DNA from: Sphingomonas sp.
GTDB lineage: Bacteria > Pseudomonadota > Alphaproteobacteria > Sphingomonadales > Sphingomonadaceae
NCBI RefSeq assembly: GCF_025363195.1
Contig: NZ_JANYEK010000027.1
Coordinates: 1-43,941 of the forward strand
Reading direction: 5' to 3'
Length of the DNA stretch: 43,941 nt
Every line of letters begins with the position of its first letter. Positions within the stretch are counted from its first letter, which is position 1. The position numbers were made by a program, and so were the translations under genes. Below, piece by piece: positions 1 through 8,069 of this stretch. The notes below the pieces were generated by a model. That model was given only the letters and a program-made list of their open reading frames with translations, did no database searches and had not been told where the DNA came from.

Positions 1-1
1 C

Positions 2-331
2 GGCCTAACGACCTTAGCGATTCGCCGCGATTTCCTCGCGGCGAATGCCGGTAAACGCGCACCGATGCCGGGCTTCGTCCTGCTGGTGCGCGACCGGCAG
101 GACGGTTCGCCCGCGATGCGAATCGGCTACACCGTCACCAAAAAGATCGGCAACGCCGTCGTCCGCAACCGCATGAAACGGCGGCTGCGCGAACTCGCAC
201 GCGATCTGCTGCCAACGGACGGTATTCGCGGGGCGGATCATGTATTGATCGGGCGGAACGGCGGGATCGAGCGGGATTACGCGCTGCTGCGTACGGAACT
301 GGCCAAGGCGCTGGCGAAGATCGCCCGGTGA
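2..331 (+). CDS. rnpA: Ribonuclease P protein component (5' end cut off by window)
   Basis: Protein subunit of RNase P, which helps the catalytic RNA mature the 5' ends of tRNAs. The reading frame is open from the first bases: it reads [20 protein letters not shown] before the first internal ATG (position 65), which matches the usual RnpA N-terminus. The true start therefore lies just outside the window, and the ATG at 65 is internal. The RNR-type signature is present as [15 protein letters not shown], followed by a C-terminal helix. It is followed 7 bp later by yidD and then yidC, the standard rnpA-yidD-yidC order; rpmH would be expected immediately upstream. Confidence 0.93.
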   Translation, partial: GLTTLAIRRDFLAANAGKRAPMPGFVLLVRDRQDGSPAMRIGYTVTKKIGNAVVRNRMKRRLRELARDLLPTDGIRGADHVLIGRNGGIERDYALLRTELAKALAKIAR

Positions 332-338
332 TATTGGC

Positions 339-551
339 ATGATCGCCCGCATCCTCATCCTCCTCGCGCGCGGGTGGCAGATCGGACCTTCGGCGGTCCT
401 ACCGCCCACCTGCCGATATGCGCCAAGCTGTTCGGCCTATGCAATCGAGGCACTTCGCCGCTATGGCGCGCTCAAGGGGGGCTGGTTGGCGCTGCGCCGT
501 ATCGGGCACTGCCATCCCTGGGGTGGTTCGGGCTACGACCCGGTTCCTTAA
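339..551 (+). CDS. yidD: Membrane protein insertion efficiency factor YidD
   Basis: Small (70 aa) membrane-associated protein thought to assist YidC-dependent insertion of inner-membrane proteins. The family signature is complete: [17 protein letters not shown] near residues 23-39 and [15 protein letters not shown] at the C-terminus, with the conserved cysteines. An N-terminal hydrophobic/amphipathic segment (ILILLARGW) fits membrane association. It sits 7 bp after rnpA and 33 bp before yidC, so co-transcription with both is likely. Length is typical of the family. Confidence 0.95.
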   Translation: MIARILILLARGWQIGPSAVLPPTCRYAPSCSAYAIEALRRYGALKGGWLALRRIGHCHPWGGSGYDPVP

Positions 552-584
552 ACTGTAAAACGATCACGACGGGATTCCTGACCG

Positions 585-2291
585 GTGAAAGACGACAAGC
601 AGAATTTCATCCTGTTCGCGGTGATCGCGGCGCTGATCCTGTTCGGCTGGCCTTATTTCCAGGGCAAGTTCTTCCCCACCGCCAATCCGCCGGTGACGCA
701 GATCGTCGACGGCAAGGCCAGGGTATTGCCTAACCCCGGTGCCGATCCGGCCGCCGACAGCCCTGCCGCGACGCGTGATCGCAAGTTGGTGCTGGCCGAA
801 TCACCGCGCATCCGTATCGCGACCCCGACGCTCAGTGGCTCGATCAACCTGAAGGGCGCACGGATCGACGATCTCGTGCTGACCCGATACAAGGAAACGA
901 TCGCCAAGGATTCGGCACCGATCCGGCTGCTTTCTCCTGCGGGAGCGGCGGACGCGTATTTCGCTGGCTTCGGTTGGCAGGACAATGGCCTGAAGCCGCC
1001 TGCCAAGGATGTTGTCTGGACCGCGACCGGCGACGTGCTCGCCCCCGGCAAGCCCGTTCGTCTCGACGCTGCCAACGCGCAGGGCCAGCGCTTCCGCATC
1101 GAGTTGTCGGTCGACGACGCTTACATGTTCACGATCCGACAGACCGTGCTGAACAGCGCCGCAGTCCCCGTGCCGGTGGCGAACTACGCCCTGGTCAACC
1201 GATCCGGCCATTCGACCGATCCGACGACATGGACCACGCACGTCGGCCCGATGTCGGTACACGACGGCGGCGCGCATTACGGCCCCAATTTCACCGATCT
1301 CGACAAAGCCGGAGACCCGGCCTTCACGGTGCAGGGCGGCTGGCTCGGATTCACCGACAAATATTGGCTGACCGCGATCATCCCGGATCAGGGCCAGCCG
1401 GCATCGGCGCAGTTCCAGAAGGGCGCGAACGATACGTATCAGGGCAATTACGCCAGCCAGCCGCACCTGCTCGGCGCAGGCAAATCGATCACCCAGACCA
1501 GTCGCTTCTTCGCCGGTGCGAAGGAAGTGAAGCTGCTCCAGCGGTATGAGAATGACGGCAAGATCCTGATGCTCGACAAGGCGATTGACTGGGGCTGGTT
1601 CGAGATCGTCGAGAAGCCGATCTTCACTTATCTCGACTGGCTGTTCCGCATGATCGGCAATTTCGGCGTCTCGATCATCGTGCTCACGCTGACGATTCGT
1701 GGCCTGATGTTCCCGATCGCGCAGAAGCAGTTCAAATCGATGGCCGCGACGAAGCTGCTCCAGCCCAAGATGAAGGCGATCCAGGAACGCCACAAGGACG
1801 ACAAGCCGCGCCAACAGCAGGAGATCATGGCGCTGTACAAGACGGAGAAGGTCAACCCGCTCGCCGGCTGCCTGCCGACCTTGTTGCAGATCCCAATCTT
1901 CTATGCGCTCTACAAGGTGTTGCTGCTGACGATCGAAATGCGCCACCAGCCGTTTGTGCTGTGGATCAAGGATCTGTCCGCGCCGGATCCGGCGACGATC
2001 CTAAACGCCTTCGGTTACCTCAACTTCACCCCGCCGCATTTCCTGGCAATCGGTGTGGTGCCGGTCCTGCTCGGCATCAGCATGTATTTCCAGTTCAAGC
2101 TGAACCCCGCGCCGATGGACGAAACGCAGAAGCAGATCTTCGCGATCATGCCCTGGGTGCTGATGTTCGTGATGGGCGGGTTCCCCGTCGGCCTGCAGGT
2201 CTATTGGATCACCTCGAACTGCCTGACGATCCTGCAGCAGCGCGTGCTATATGCTCGCCATCCCGGTATGAAACAGGCCGTGGTGAAGTGA
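585..2291 (+). CDS. yidC: Membrane protein insertase YidC
   Basis: Inner-membrane insertase/chaperone that inserts proteins alone or with SecYEG. It is 568 aa and starts with GTG ([20 protein letters not shown] gives TM1 at about residues 8-22). A large periplasmic beta domain spans about residues 50-330. The conserved insertase core starts near residue 345 ([19 protein letters not shown]), with the groove arginine at R372 in TIRGLMFP. A positively charged cytoplasmic hairpin follows ([20 protein letters not shown]), then the [14 protein letters not shown] segment and the last TMs ([20 protein letters not shown]). It is the last gene of the rnpA-yidD-yidC group, and an inverted-repeat element separates it from engB. 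Confidence 0.96.
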   Translation: MKDDKQNFILFAVIAALILFGWPYFQGKFFPTANPPVTQIVDGKARVLPNPGADPAADSPAATRDRKLVLAESPRIRIATPTLSGSINLKGARIDDLVLTRYKETIAKDSAPIRLLSPAGAADAYFAGFGWQDNGLKPPAKDVVWTATGDVLAPGKPVRLDAANAQGQRFRIELSVDDAYMFTIRQTVLNSAAVPVPVANYALVNRSGHSTDPTTWTTHVGPMSVHDGGAHYGPNFTDLDKAGDPAFTVQGGWLGFTDKYWLTAIIPDQGQPASAQFQKGANDTYQGNYASQPHLLGAGKSITQTSRFFAGAKEVKLLQRYENDGKILMLDKAIDWGWFEIVEKPIFTYLDWLFRMIGNFGVSIIVLTLTIRGLMFPIAQKQFKSMAATKLLQPKMKAIQERHKDDKPRQQQEIMALYKTEKVNPLAGCLPTLLQIPIFYALYKVLLLTIEMRHQPFVLWIKDLSAPDPATILNAFGYLNFTPPHFLAIGVVPVLLGISMYFQFKLNPAPMDETQKQIFAIMPWVLMFVMGGFPVGLQVYWITSNCLTILQQRVLYARHPGMKQAVVK

Positions 2292-2305
2292 GCCCCTTCC
2301 TAAAT

Positions 2306-2418
2306 CCTCCCTGGCATGGGGAGGGTATAGCGCGACGGAGGGGGCTCTCCCCATACGCCACGCTGCCGGCCCACCCCCTCCGTCTCGCTGCGCGCGCCAC
2401 CTCCCCGTGCCTGGGAGG
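2306..2418. repeat. Nested inverted-repeat element between yidC and engB
   Basis: Two nested pairs of complementary arms are visible. The outer arms are 2306-2324 (CCTCCCTGGCATGGGGAGG) and 2400-2418, matching in 17 of 19 positions. The inner arms GACGGAGGGGG (2334-2344) and CCCCCTCCGTC (2374-2384) are perfectly complementary. The element fills nearly the whole gap between yidC and engB. The end of the right arm (GGGAGG, 2413-2418) lies 6 bases before the engB ATG and is its only obvious ribosome binding site. A related element precedes ubiB (17513-17613). Confidence 0.8.
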
Positions 2419-2424
2419 CGCGCG

Positions 2425-3090
2425 ATGACCGACGCCGCCGAAACACCCGAGACCGAAAAGTTCACGCCTGAACTGCTCGAATCGTCGCGCAAAATCTTCT
2501 CCGGCCCGGTCACGTTCCTGAAATCCGCGCCGAAGTTGGAATTCCTGCCCGACGCGCAGGTGCCCGAGATCGCGTTTGCCGGCCGTTCCAACGTCGGCAA
2601 ATCGTCGCTGCTCAACGCGCTCACCGGGCGCAAGGCCCTCGCGCGCACGTCGGTCACGCCGGGCCGCACGCAGGAGTTGAATTTCTTCGACGTGGGCGAA
2701 CCACTCGCGTTCCGTCTGGTCGACATGCCCGGCTACGGCTTTGCCAAGGCACCCAAGGATATCGTCAAGAAATGGCGCTTCCTGGTCAATGACTTCCTGC
2801 GCGGCCGCCAGGAATTGAAGCGCGTGCTCGTGCTGATCGACAGTCGCCACGGCATCAAGGATGTCGATCGTGATATTCTGGAAATGCTGGACAAGGCCGC
2901 CGTCAGCTATCGTCTGGTGCTGACCAAGGCCGACAAGATCAAGGCCACCGAACTCGCCGACGTTTATCAGCGCACCCAGGAAGAAGCCCGCAAGCGCCCC
3001 GCCGCGCATCCAGATATCCTGCAGACGTCGAGCGAAACCGGCCTCGGCATCCCCGAACTCCGCGCCGCGGTGATGGAAGCGATCGGCTAG
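2425..3090 (+). CDS. engB: Ribosome biogenesis GTP-binding protein EngB (YihA/YsxC)
   Basis: Essential-type GTPase of large ribosomal subunit assembly. With the ATG at 2425 it is 221 aa. G1 is GRSNVGKS (about residues 53-60), G2 lies in TPGRTQ, G3 is DMPGYG and G4 is TKADK. The ATG at 2425 was preferred over the in-frame GTG at 2407, because GGGAGG at 2413-2418 is a well-placed Shine-Dalgarno and the extra residues would be encoded by the repeat arm. The gene follows yidC, the common alphaproteobacterial order. Translation may be sensitive to folding of the inverted repeat that holds its ribosome binding site. Confidence 0.94.
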   Translation: MTDAAETPETEKFTPELLESSRKIFSGPVTFLKSAPKLEFLPDAQVPEIAFAGRSNVGKSSLLNALTGRKALARTSVTPGRTQELNFFDVGEPLAFRLVDMPGYGFAKAPKDIVKKWRFLVNDFLRGRQELKRVLVLIDSRHGIKDVDRDILEMLDKAAVSYRLVLTKADKIKATELADVYQRTQEEARKRPAAHPDILQTSSETGLGIPELRAAVMEAIG

Positions 3091-3224
3091 GTCGCACTCC
3101 GGCGCGGCGACGCATCGCGCTGTCCTACAGAAACCGTTTGGTGTAGCGCGGCAACATGCACCGTCAGCCTTATCGACCACGCTTCTCCCAAGGCTTTCGC
3201 AGCGGGCGCGTAAAGGCCGATACA

Positions 3225-3264
3225 GTGTGACCTTGTGTGACCTTGTGTGACCTTGTGTGACCTT
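3225..3264 (+). repeat. Four exact tandem copies of a 10-bp unit, GTGTGACCTT
   Basis: Positions 3225-3234, 3235-3244, 3245-3254 and 3255-3264 each read GTGTGACCTT. The array ends 62 bp before the GST start codon. A diverged array of the same unit precedes nadC on the minus strand (30929-30971), in the same orientation relative to its downstream gene. A single partial copy lies in the dnaA upstream region near 15215. The rest of the 236-bp engB-GST gap shows nothing I can name. Confidence 0.9.
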
Positions 3265-3326
3265 CGCCGCCGCCACCGCCCGGCGACTGCCTTGAGGATC
3301 GCGGTTTCCGGGGGTAGGGCAACGTC

Positions 3327-3992
3327 ATGAAACTGATTATCGGCAACAAAGCCTATTCATCCTGGTCCCTGCGCGGCTGGCTCGCATGCAAGCAGTCCGG
3401 CCTGCTGTTCGAGGAAGTCGTCGTGCCGCTGTACGACGAGCAATGGGACAAGCGCCGCGAGGGCGACGAATTCGCCCCCTCCTCCGGCAAGGTGCCGATC
3501 CTGTGGGACGGCGATGCGGTGGTGTGGGACAGTCTGGCGATCATCGAATTTCTCGCCGAGAAGACGTCGCGCGACCTGTTCTGGCCCGATGACCCAGCCG
3601 CTCGGGCGATGGCGCGGTCGATGGCGGCGGAGATGCATTCCAGCTTCACCGCATTGCGCCGCAAGCACAGCATGAACGTGCGGCAGATCTTTCCGCCCAA
3701 GGCGCCCGACGAGGACGTGGTGGCCGATCTCGCCCGCATCATGGAATTGTGGGCGCAGGCGCGCGCGCGGTTCGGCGGTGACGGGCAGTTCCTGTTCGGA
3801 TCATTCGGCGCAGTGGACATGATGTACGCACCAGTCGTAACGCGCATCGTCACCTACGGCCTACCGATCGCCCGCTTCGCCTCAGGATATATGGACGCCG
3901 TGATCCACCACCCCTTCATGCAGGACTGGATCGCGGCCGCGCAGGAGGAGGAATGGGTGATCGAGAAGTTCGAAACACCGGTGGTGGGTTAG
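3327..3992 (+). CDS. Glutathione S-transferase family protein
   Basis: Cytosolic GST-fold protein of 221 aa, likely conjugating or reducing with glutathione; the substrate is unknown. The N-terminal thioredoxin-like domain (about 1-80) has YSSWSLRGWL at the active-site position, where Ser is the likely catalytic residue. It also has the cis-proline GKVPIL and the glutathione-contacting DSLAIIEFLAE. An all-helical C-terminal domain follows. Its stop lies 3 bp from the 3' end of the convergent cupin gene. A tandem repeat array sits upstream. Subclass was not assigned. Confidence 0.88.
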   Translation: MKLIIGNKAYSSWSLRGWLACKQSGLLFEEVVVPLYDEQWDKRREGDEFAPSSGKVPILWDGDAVVWDSLAIIEFLAEKTSRDLFWPDDPAARAMARSMAAEMHSSFTALRRKHSMNVRQIFPPKAPDEDVVADLARIMELWAQARARFGGDGQFLFGSFGAVDMMYAPVVTRIVTYGLPIARFASGYMDAVIHHPFMQDWIAAAQEEEWVIEKFETPVVG

Positions 3993-3995
3993 GGC

Positions 3996-4457
3996 CTATT
4001 TGATCCGCTCCGTCGGATACGGCGTGCCATCCTTGTGCAGATACCCGGTCGGCGTGAACATCATATCGATGTCGGGATATTCCCCGATTGTGTCGTCGCC
4101 CCCGCTCACCACCACGAACACGCAGTCCACCTCCCCACGATTCTCCAGGTGATGCCCGTCGCGCACACCGGCCTTGAACGTGGCGCAGTCACCCGCGCTC
4201 AGCAGCGTCTCGCCGCCGTCCTCAATCAACACCGCCTTGCCCGATAGCATTACGACCAGTTCGTCCTCGGTCGCGTGCCAGTGCCGTTGCGAGGAAAATG
4301 CCCCTGGCTTTAATACGACATGGCTTGCGCCGAGCGTCGTCAGCCCGCCCGCCAGCGCGATGCGTCGCCACCATCGCCCCTCCACCGCCGCGTCGAACGG
4401 CGCGGGATAGCCGGTCGCGTTTGACTGCGGGATTGTATCGAGATCGAGCTTGGGCAA
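3996..4457 (-). CDS. Cupin-domain protein
   Basis: Small (153 aa) single-cupin protein of unknown substrate. Cupin motif 1 is QRHWHATEDELVVMLSG, with the H-x-H and downstream E metal ligands. Motif 2 is around DGHHLENRGEVDCVFVVV. The C-terminus YPDIDMMF...GYLHKDGTPYP is a style I associate with sphingomonad cupins. I chose the TTG at 4457, read as MPKLDLDTIPQSN, because GGAG lies 6 bases upstream and no ATG is in frame. This places the start only 12 bp from the divergent dapE start. The reading frame stays open far into dapE on the opposite strand, but that extension is antisense and not real. Confidence 0.8.
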   Translation of the reverse strand: MPKLDLDTIPQSNATGYPAPFDAAVEGRWWRRIALAGGLTTLGASHVVLKPGAFSSQRHWHATEDELVVMLSGKAVLIEDGGETLLSAGDCATFKAGVRDGHHLENRGEVDCVFVVVSGGDDTIGEYPDIDMMFTPTGYLHKDGTPYPTERIK

Positions 4458-4469
4458 TGTCCTCTCCAG

Positions 4470-5663
4470 ATGACTGAAATCAAGAAGTCCCCCGGCCTGC
4501 ACGATGTAGTCGACCTCGCCAAGGCGCTGATCGCCTGCGACAGCGTCACGCCTGCCAGCGGCACGGTGTTCGACGTACTGGAGGCGGCACTGGTGCCTTT
4601 GGGCTTCGCAGTGGACCGCTTCGTTACCGGCGTGGCACCCGATGGCCCGGTCGAGAATCTCCTCGCCGTGCGCGGCACCTCGGGGCGGCATTTCGCCTTT
4701 GCCGGCCATCTCGACGTCGTGCCGCCGGGCAGCGGCTGGACCAGCGGCGCATTCGAGCCGGAAGTACGCGAAGGCCTTTTGCACGGGCGCGGGGCGGTCG
4801 ACATGAAGGGAGCCATCGCCGCCTTCGTCGCGGCCATCCCCGCAACGTCGGACGGGACGATCAGCCTGATCATCACCGGCGACGAAGAAGGGCCCGCGAC
4901 CTACGGCACGCCGATCATCATCGAGCGCATGGCCGCGCGCGACATACGGCCAGACCTGTGCCTGGTCGGGGAACCTACCTCCGCCACCACATTCGGTGAC
5001 ATGATCAAGATCGGCCGGCGCGGTTCGGTGAATATATGGATCGAGGTGGCGGGCAAGCAGGGCCATGTCGCCTACCCCCACCTCGCCGATAATCCCATCC
5101 CCCGGCTGGTCGCCATCCTCGCCGAGATCGACACCATAGTCTTGGATACCGGTAATGCCTGGTTCCAGCCCTCGAACATCGAGGCGACCGACATCACAGT
5201 CGGAAATCCGGCGACCAACGTCATCCCGGCCCACGCCTCCGCCCGGCTCAGCATTCGCTTCAACGACGAACAGCGCGGAGCCGACCTCGTCGCCCGTATC
5301 GAAGCCATCGTCCACAAGCACGCGCCCGAAGCAAGGGTCGTCGCGCGCGTTTCGGGCGAGGCTTTCCTGACGCCACCGGGCGATTTCTCCACACTGATCG
5401 GCGATGCGATCGCGGCGCATACCGGCGCGCGCCCGGAACTCTCGACCACTGGCGGCACCTCCGACGCGCGCTTCCTGTCCGCGTTATGCCCGGTGGTGGA
5501 ATTCGGCCTGCTCAACGCGACGATGCACAAGCTGGACGAAGCGGTAGCAGTCGAGGATTTGACGATGCTGAGAGATATCTACGCTGATATCCTCGTCCGG
5601 GCGCTGCGCGACCCGTTCAACCCACCAGCGCAAGCCGTTCGTCCGTCAGCGACCAAGCGATAA
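4470..5663 (+). CDS. dapE: Succinyl-diaminopimelate desuccinylase
   Basis: M20-family zinc amidohydrolase of the lysine/meso-diaminopimelate pathway: it removes succinate from N-succinyl-LL-DAP, supplying peptidoglycan precursors. It is 397 aa. Metal and catalytic residues are visible: H80 and D82 in FAGHLDVVPPG, D111 in GRGAVDMKG, E139/E140 in TGDEEGPA, the Glu in LVGEPTS and the late His in NATMHKLDEA. A lid/dimerisation domain lies in between. The ATG at 4470 has no clear Shine-Dalgarno and starts 12 bp from the divergent cupin gene. The 3' end overlaps the convergent GGDEF/EAL gene by 47 bp. Confidence 0.94.
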   Translation: MTEIKKSPGLHDVVDLAKALIACDSVTPASGTVFDVLEAALVPLGFAVDRFVTGVAPDGPVENLLAVRGTSGRHFAFAGHLDVVPPGSGWTSGAFEPEVREGLLHGRGAVDMKGAIAAFVAAIPATSDGTISLIITGDEEGPATYGTPIIIERMAARDIRPDLCLVGEPTSATTFGDMIKIGRRGSVNIWIEVAGKQGHVAYPHLADNPIPRLVAILAEIDTIVLDTGNAWFQPSNIEATDITVGNPATNVIPAHASARLSIRFNDEQRGADLVARIEAIVHKHAPEARVVARVSGEAFLTPPGDFSTLIGDAIAAHTGARPELSTTGGTSDARFLSALCPVVEFGLLNATMHKLDEAVAVEDLTMLRDIYADILVRALRDPFNPPAQAVRPSATKR

Positions 5664-7293
5664 ACGCGTCCTCGTCCATCGGCTGGGCGATCGCGTAACC
5701 CTGGATCACGTCACAACCGATCACGCGCAGCACGTCGGCCTGCGCCTGGCTCTCGATCCCCTCGCCGACCGCCTCGCATCCAAGGCCGTGGATCAGGCCG
5801 ATCACCGCATGCGCAATCGTCCGCGCCTCCGCGCTTTCGGCGATATGTTCGATCAGGCTCGGGTCGAGCTTGATGCGATCCACCGGCAACGCGCGCAGTC
5901 GCGCAATATTGGAATAGCCCGTGCCGAAATCGTCGATCGCGATCGACGCGCCGTCGGCGCGCAGCAATTCCAGAGCGGCGATCACCTCGTCCGAACAGTG
6001 CATCGCCAGAGTCTCGGTGATCTCCAGTTCCAGCAGATGCGCAGGAGCGTTCGCCGCCAGCATCGCGGCGCGCAGCCGGTTGAAAAAGGCCGCATGGTCC
6101 AACTGGCGCCGCGAAATGTTGATCGCCAGCCGCTGCTCGATCCCCATCCGGCCCCAGCGCGCGATCGTCTCGGCGACGGTTACGATCACCCAATCACCGA
6201 TCTCGACGATCAGCCCGGTTTCCTCAGCGCGCTGGAGGAACGCTCCCGGCAGTCTCAGCCCGTGATGCGGATGCTGCCAGCGTAACAATGCTTCCGCCGC
6301 GACAATCCGCCCGGCGGGCAGACTGACCTGCGGCTGGAAGACCAGAGCGAACTGCCCGTGATCGATCGCGCCGCGCAAATCGCTTTCCAGTTGCGCGCGA
6401 TCGGCCATCTTGTCGGCAAGTTCCTGCGTGAAATATTCCGCGCGACCGCGTCCGTTCTCTTTGGCGTAATACATTGCTGCATCGGCGGCGCGCATCAGGT
6501 CGGTCAGATTGTGTCCGTGATCTGGGCGGACCGCGATGCCGATCGACGCGCCGATCTCGACCTCCTGCCCCATCAGGTCGAACGGTTCGGCTAGCGCAAA
6601 CAATATCGCCCGCCCGATCCGCGCACCCTCACCGATACGCTTCAAATCGCTGACGAAAATCGTGAACTCATCGCCCGCCAGTCGCCCGATCAGCGGCGTC
6701 GGCACTTCCAATTCCGACTGTACACGGTCCGCCACCGCCCGCAGGCGGTTGGCGACCATGCCGAGCAGCAGATCGCCCATCGCATGGCCCATTGTGTCGT
6801 TGACCGATTTGAAGCGATCGAGATCGATAAAGAACAACGCAGCGATATTCCCCTGCGGCAGTTCGGTCAGCACCCGTTCGCATGTGCGGCGGAAATTGGT
6901 ACGGTTAGGCAACGCCGTCACCGAATCGAACATCGCCAGCCGGTGGACGCTTTCCAGATTGGTGCCGAGTTGCTGGAAAAGCCCGCGCATTGCACTCGCC
7001 AATTCGGGAACCTGCTCGTCGATCTCCGGCGGAATCTCGCCATCCAGATCGCCATGTGCCGCGCTCGTAAGGCGGCCGATCGCCGAATCGATCGCAGCGG
7101 CGGTGCTCGCAATCGCACGATCGGCAGACGCCCAGCACATCGCGGCACAAACGATCGCAGGAATTGTCGCGCGCGCAATATTGTCGAGGCCAATATTGCC
7201 GTTCGACGTCGCCACTATGGCAAGGATGAACGCCACCGCTCCAGCGCACATCGCGAAGGCGACGGCGCGGCTTTTCAGCGTTACTCCTTCCAT
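5617..7293 (-). CDS. GGDEF/EAL cyclic-di-GMP signalling protein
   Basis: Probable inner-membrane c-di-GMP enzyme of 558 aa (ATG at 7293; a TTG at 7314 is an alternative). Two hydrophobic segments lie in the first 55 residues, followed by a short linker and a GGDEF domain (about 115-285) whose signature is AGDEF (206-210) after RL. The EAL domain (about 305-550) has all the usual catalytic marks: EALLRW (334-339), the Asn of NIS, EITE, DDFGTGYS (454-461), IKLD, GEGIES and QGY. It is therefore likely a phosphodiesterase. The GGDEF half may be active or may serve as a GTP sensor. No PAS or other sensory domain is evident. Its 3' end overlaps dapE. Confidence 0.9.
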   Translation of the reverse strand: MEGVTLKSRAVAFAMCAGAVAFILAIVATSNGNIGLDNIARATIPAIVCAAMCWASADRAIASTAAAIDSAIGRLTSAAHGDLDGEIPPEIDEQVPELASAMRGLFQQLGTNLESVHRLAMFDSVTALPNRTNFRRTCERVLTELPQGNIAALFFIDLDRFKSVNDTMGHAMGDLLLGMVANRLRAVADRVQSELEVPTPLIGRLAGDEFTIFVSDLKRIGEGARIGRAILFALAEPFDLMGQEVEIGASIGIAVRPDHGHNLTDLMRAADAAMYYAKENGRGRAEYFTQELADKMADRAQLESDLRGAIDHGQFALVFQPQVSLPAGRIVAAEALLRWQHPHHGLRLPGAFLQRAEETGLIVEIGDWVIVTVAETIARWGRMGIEQRLAINISRRQLDHAAFFNRLRAAMLAANAPAHLLELEITETLAMHCSDEVIAALELLRADGASIAIDDFGTGYSNIARLRALPVDRIKLDPSLIEHIAESAEARTIAHAVIGLIHGLGCEAVGEGIESQAQADVLRVIGCDVIQGYAIAQPMDEDAFIAWSLTDERLALVG

Positions 7294-7376
7294 CGCGTTC
7301 GCATATCCCCGCAACGTTTCCTGCCAAAATACGCCTCGGCAGTTCGGTCTAGAGCGGCGGATATGCGCCTGAAAGG

Positions 7377-8069
7377 TTAAAGAATTCGATTCGGGTCTGT
7401 GCGCCTAAGGATGATATAGAGCGCTCCGGCTCCGCCGTGACGCGGGTGCGCGCCCCGCACAGCGGCAATGGCGAAGGCATGTCGTGACCCCGCCAGCCAA
7501 TCACCGACCGCCGCGCGGATCGCCCCACGTGCGTGCGGACGTTCGCTCTCCGGGCGCGGCGGCTTGCCGGTGACCAGCAGGATCACCCGGTCTCCCATGC
7601 GGATCGCCTGCTCCAGCGCGCCGTCCAAGGTGGCATAGGCGGTGGAGAGATTATGACCGTGCAGGTCGATCGAGCAATCCGGCGAGATCAGCCCGCGCGA
7701 CAGCTTCTTGTCCCATGATCCATCCAGCGTATTCGCCGGTTCGTTCTTCCTCAACAGGGTCGGAAGAACGGATGCGGCGCGGCTGCGGGCAGCCGTGCGC
7801 TTGGCAGGCTCCTTGCCGCCGACGCCGACTTCGAGAAGTTTTTCGAACAACGAACGACTGCTGGGCGCAATCGCTTCTTTGCGAGCGGCCGGAACGGCGC
7901 GCAGGCTTGGGTGAGCCTTGCCCATCGTGCCGACCGGAAGCTTACCCGCCGAACCCTTGGCAGCTGGAACCTTCGCCACCGGCTTCGGCGCCGCCCGGAG
8001 CGGGCGCACCGTCTCCAGCACCCGATCCCACAGCGCCGCTTCGACAGGGGAGAGCGGACGCTCCGACAC
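7377..8069 (-). CDS. Smr-domain (MutS2 C-terminal-like) protein
   Basis: A 230-aa protein with a basic, Ala/Lys/Pro-rich, probably disordered N-terminal half and a C-terminal Smr domain (about 133-225). The Smr marks are SIDLHGHNLSTAYATLD and HPRHGGAGALYIILRR. Smr domains are nucleic-acid-binding, often nuclease, modules; the substrate here is unknown. The GTG start at 8069 directly abuts the mltA stop codon, so translation is probably coupled. The N-terminus (LSPVEAALWDRVLETVRPL) is like that of other alphaproteobacterial Smr proteins. The order Tim44-like - mltA - smr is a recurring alphaproteobacterial arrangement. Confidence 0.88.
   Translation of the reverse strand: MSERPLSPVEAALWDRVLETVRPLRAAPKPVAKVPAAKGSAGKLPVGTMGKAHPSLRAVPAARKEAIAPSSRSLFEKLLEVGVGGKEPAKRTAARSRAASVLPTLLRKNEPANTLDGSWDKKLSRGLISPDCSIDLHGHNLSTAYATLDGALEQAIRMGDRVILLVTGKPPRPESERPHARGAIRAAVGDWLAGSRHAFAIAAVRGAHPRHGGAGALYIILRRTDPNRIL

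Noticed and set aside
206-217. AGDEF in place of GGDEF as evidence of an inactive cyclase (residues 206-210 of the protein at 5617-7293)
   Set aside because: AGDEF occurs in active diguanylate cyclases, so loss of activity cannot be claimed from this change alone.
801-1946. 381-codon minus-strand frame inside yidC
   Set aside because: Low-complexity Arg/Leu/Asp-rich shadow of a clear yidC; no ribosome binding site or domain.
2407-2424. GTG at 2407 as the engB start
   Set aside because: It lies inside the repeat arm and would translate the Shine-Dalgarno of the better ATG at 2425.
3996-5420. 474-codon open frame on the minus strand covering the cupin gene and much of dapE
   Set aside because: Only the last 153 codons have cupin motifs. 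The rest is antisense to dapE and is explained by GC-rich codon bias.
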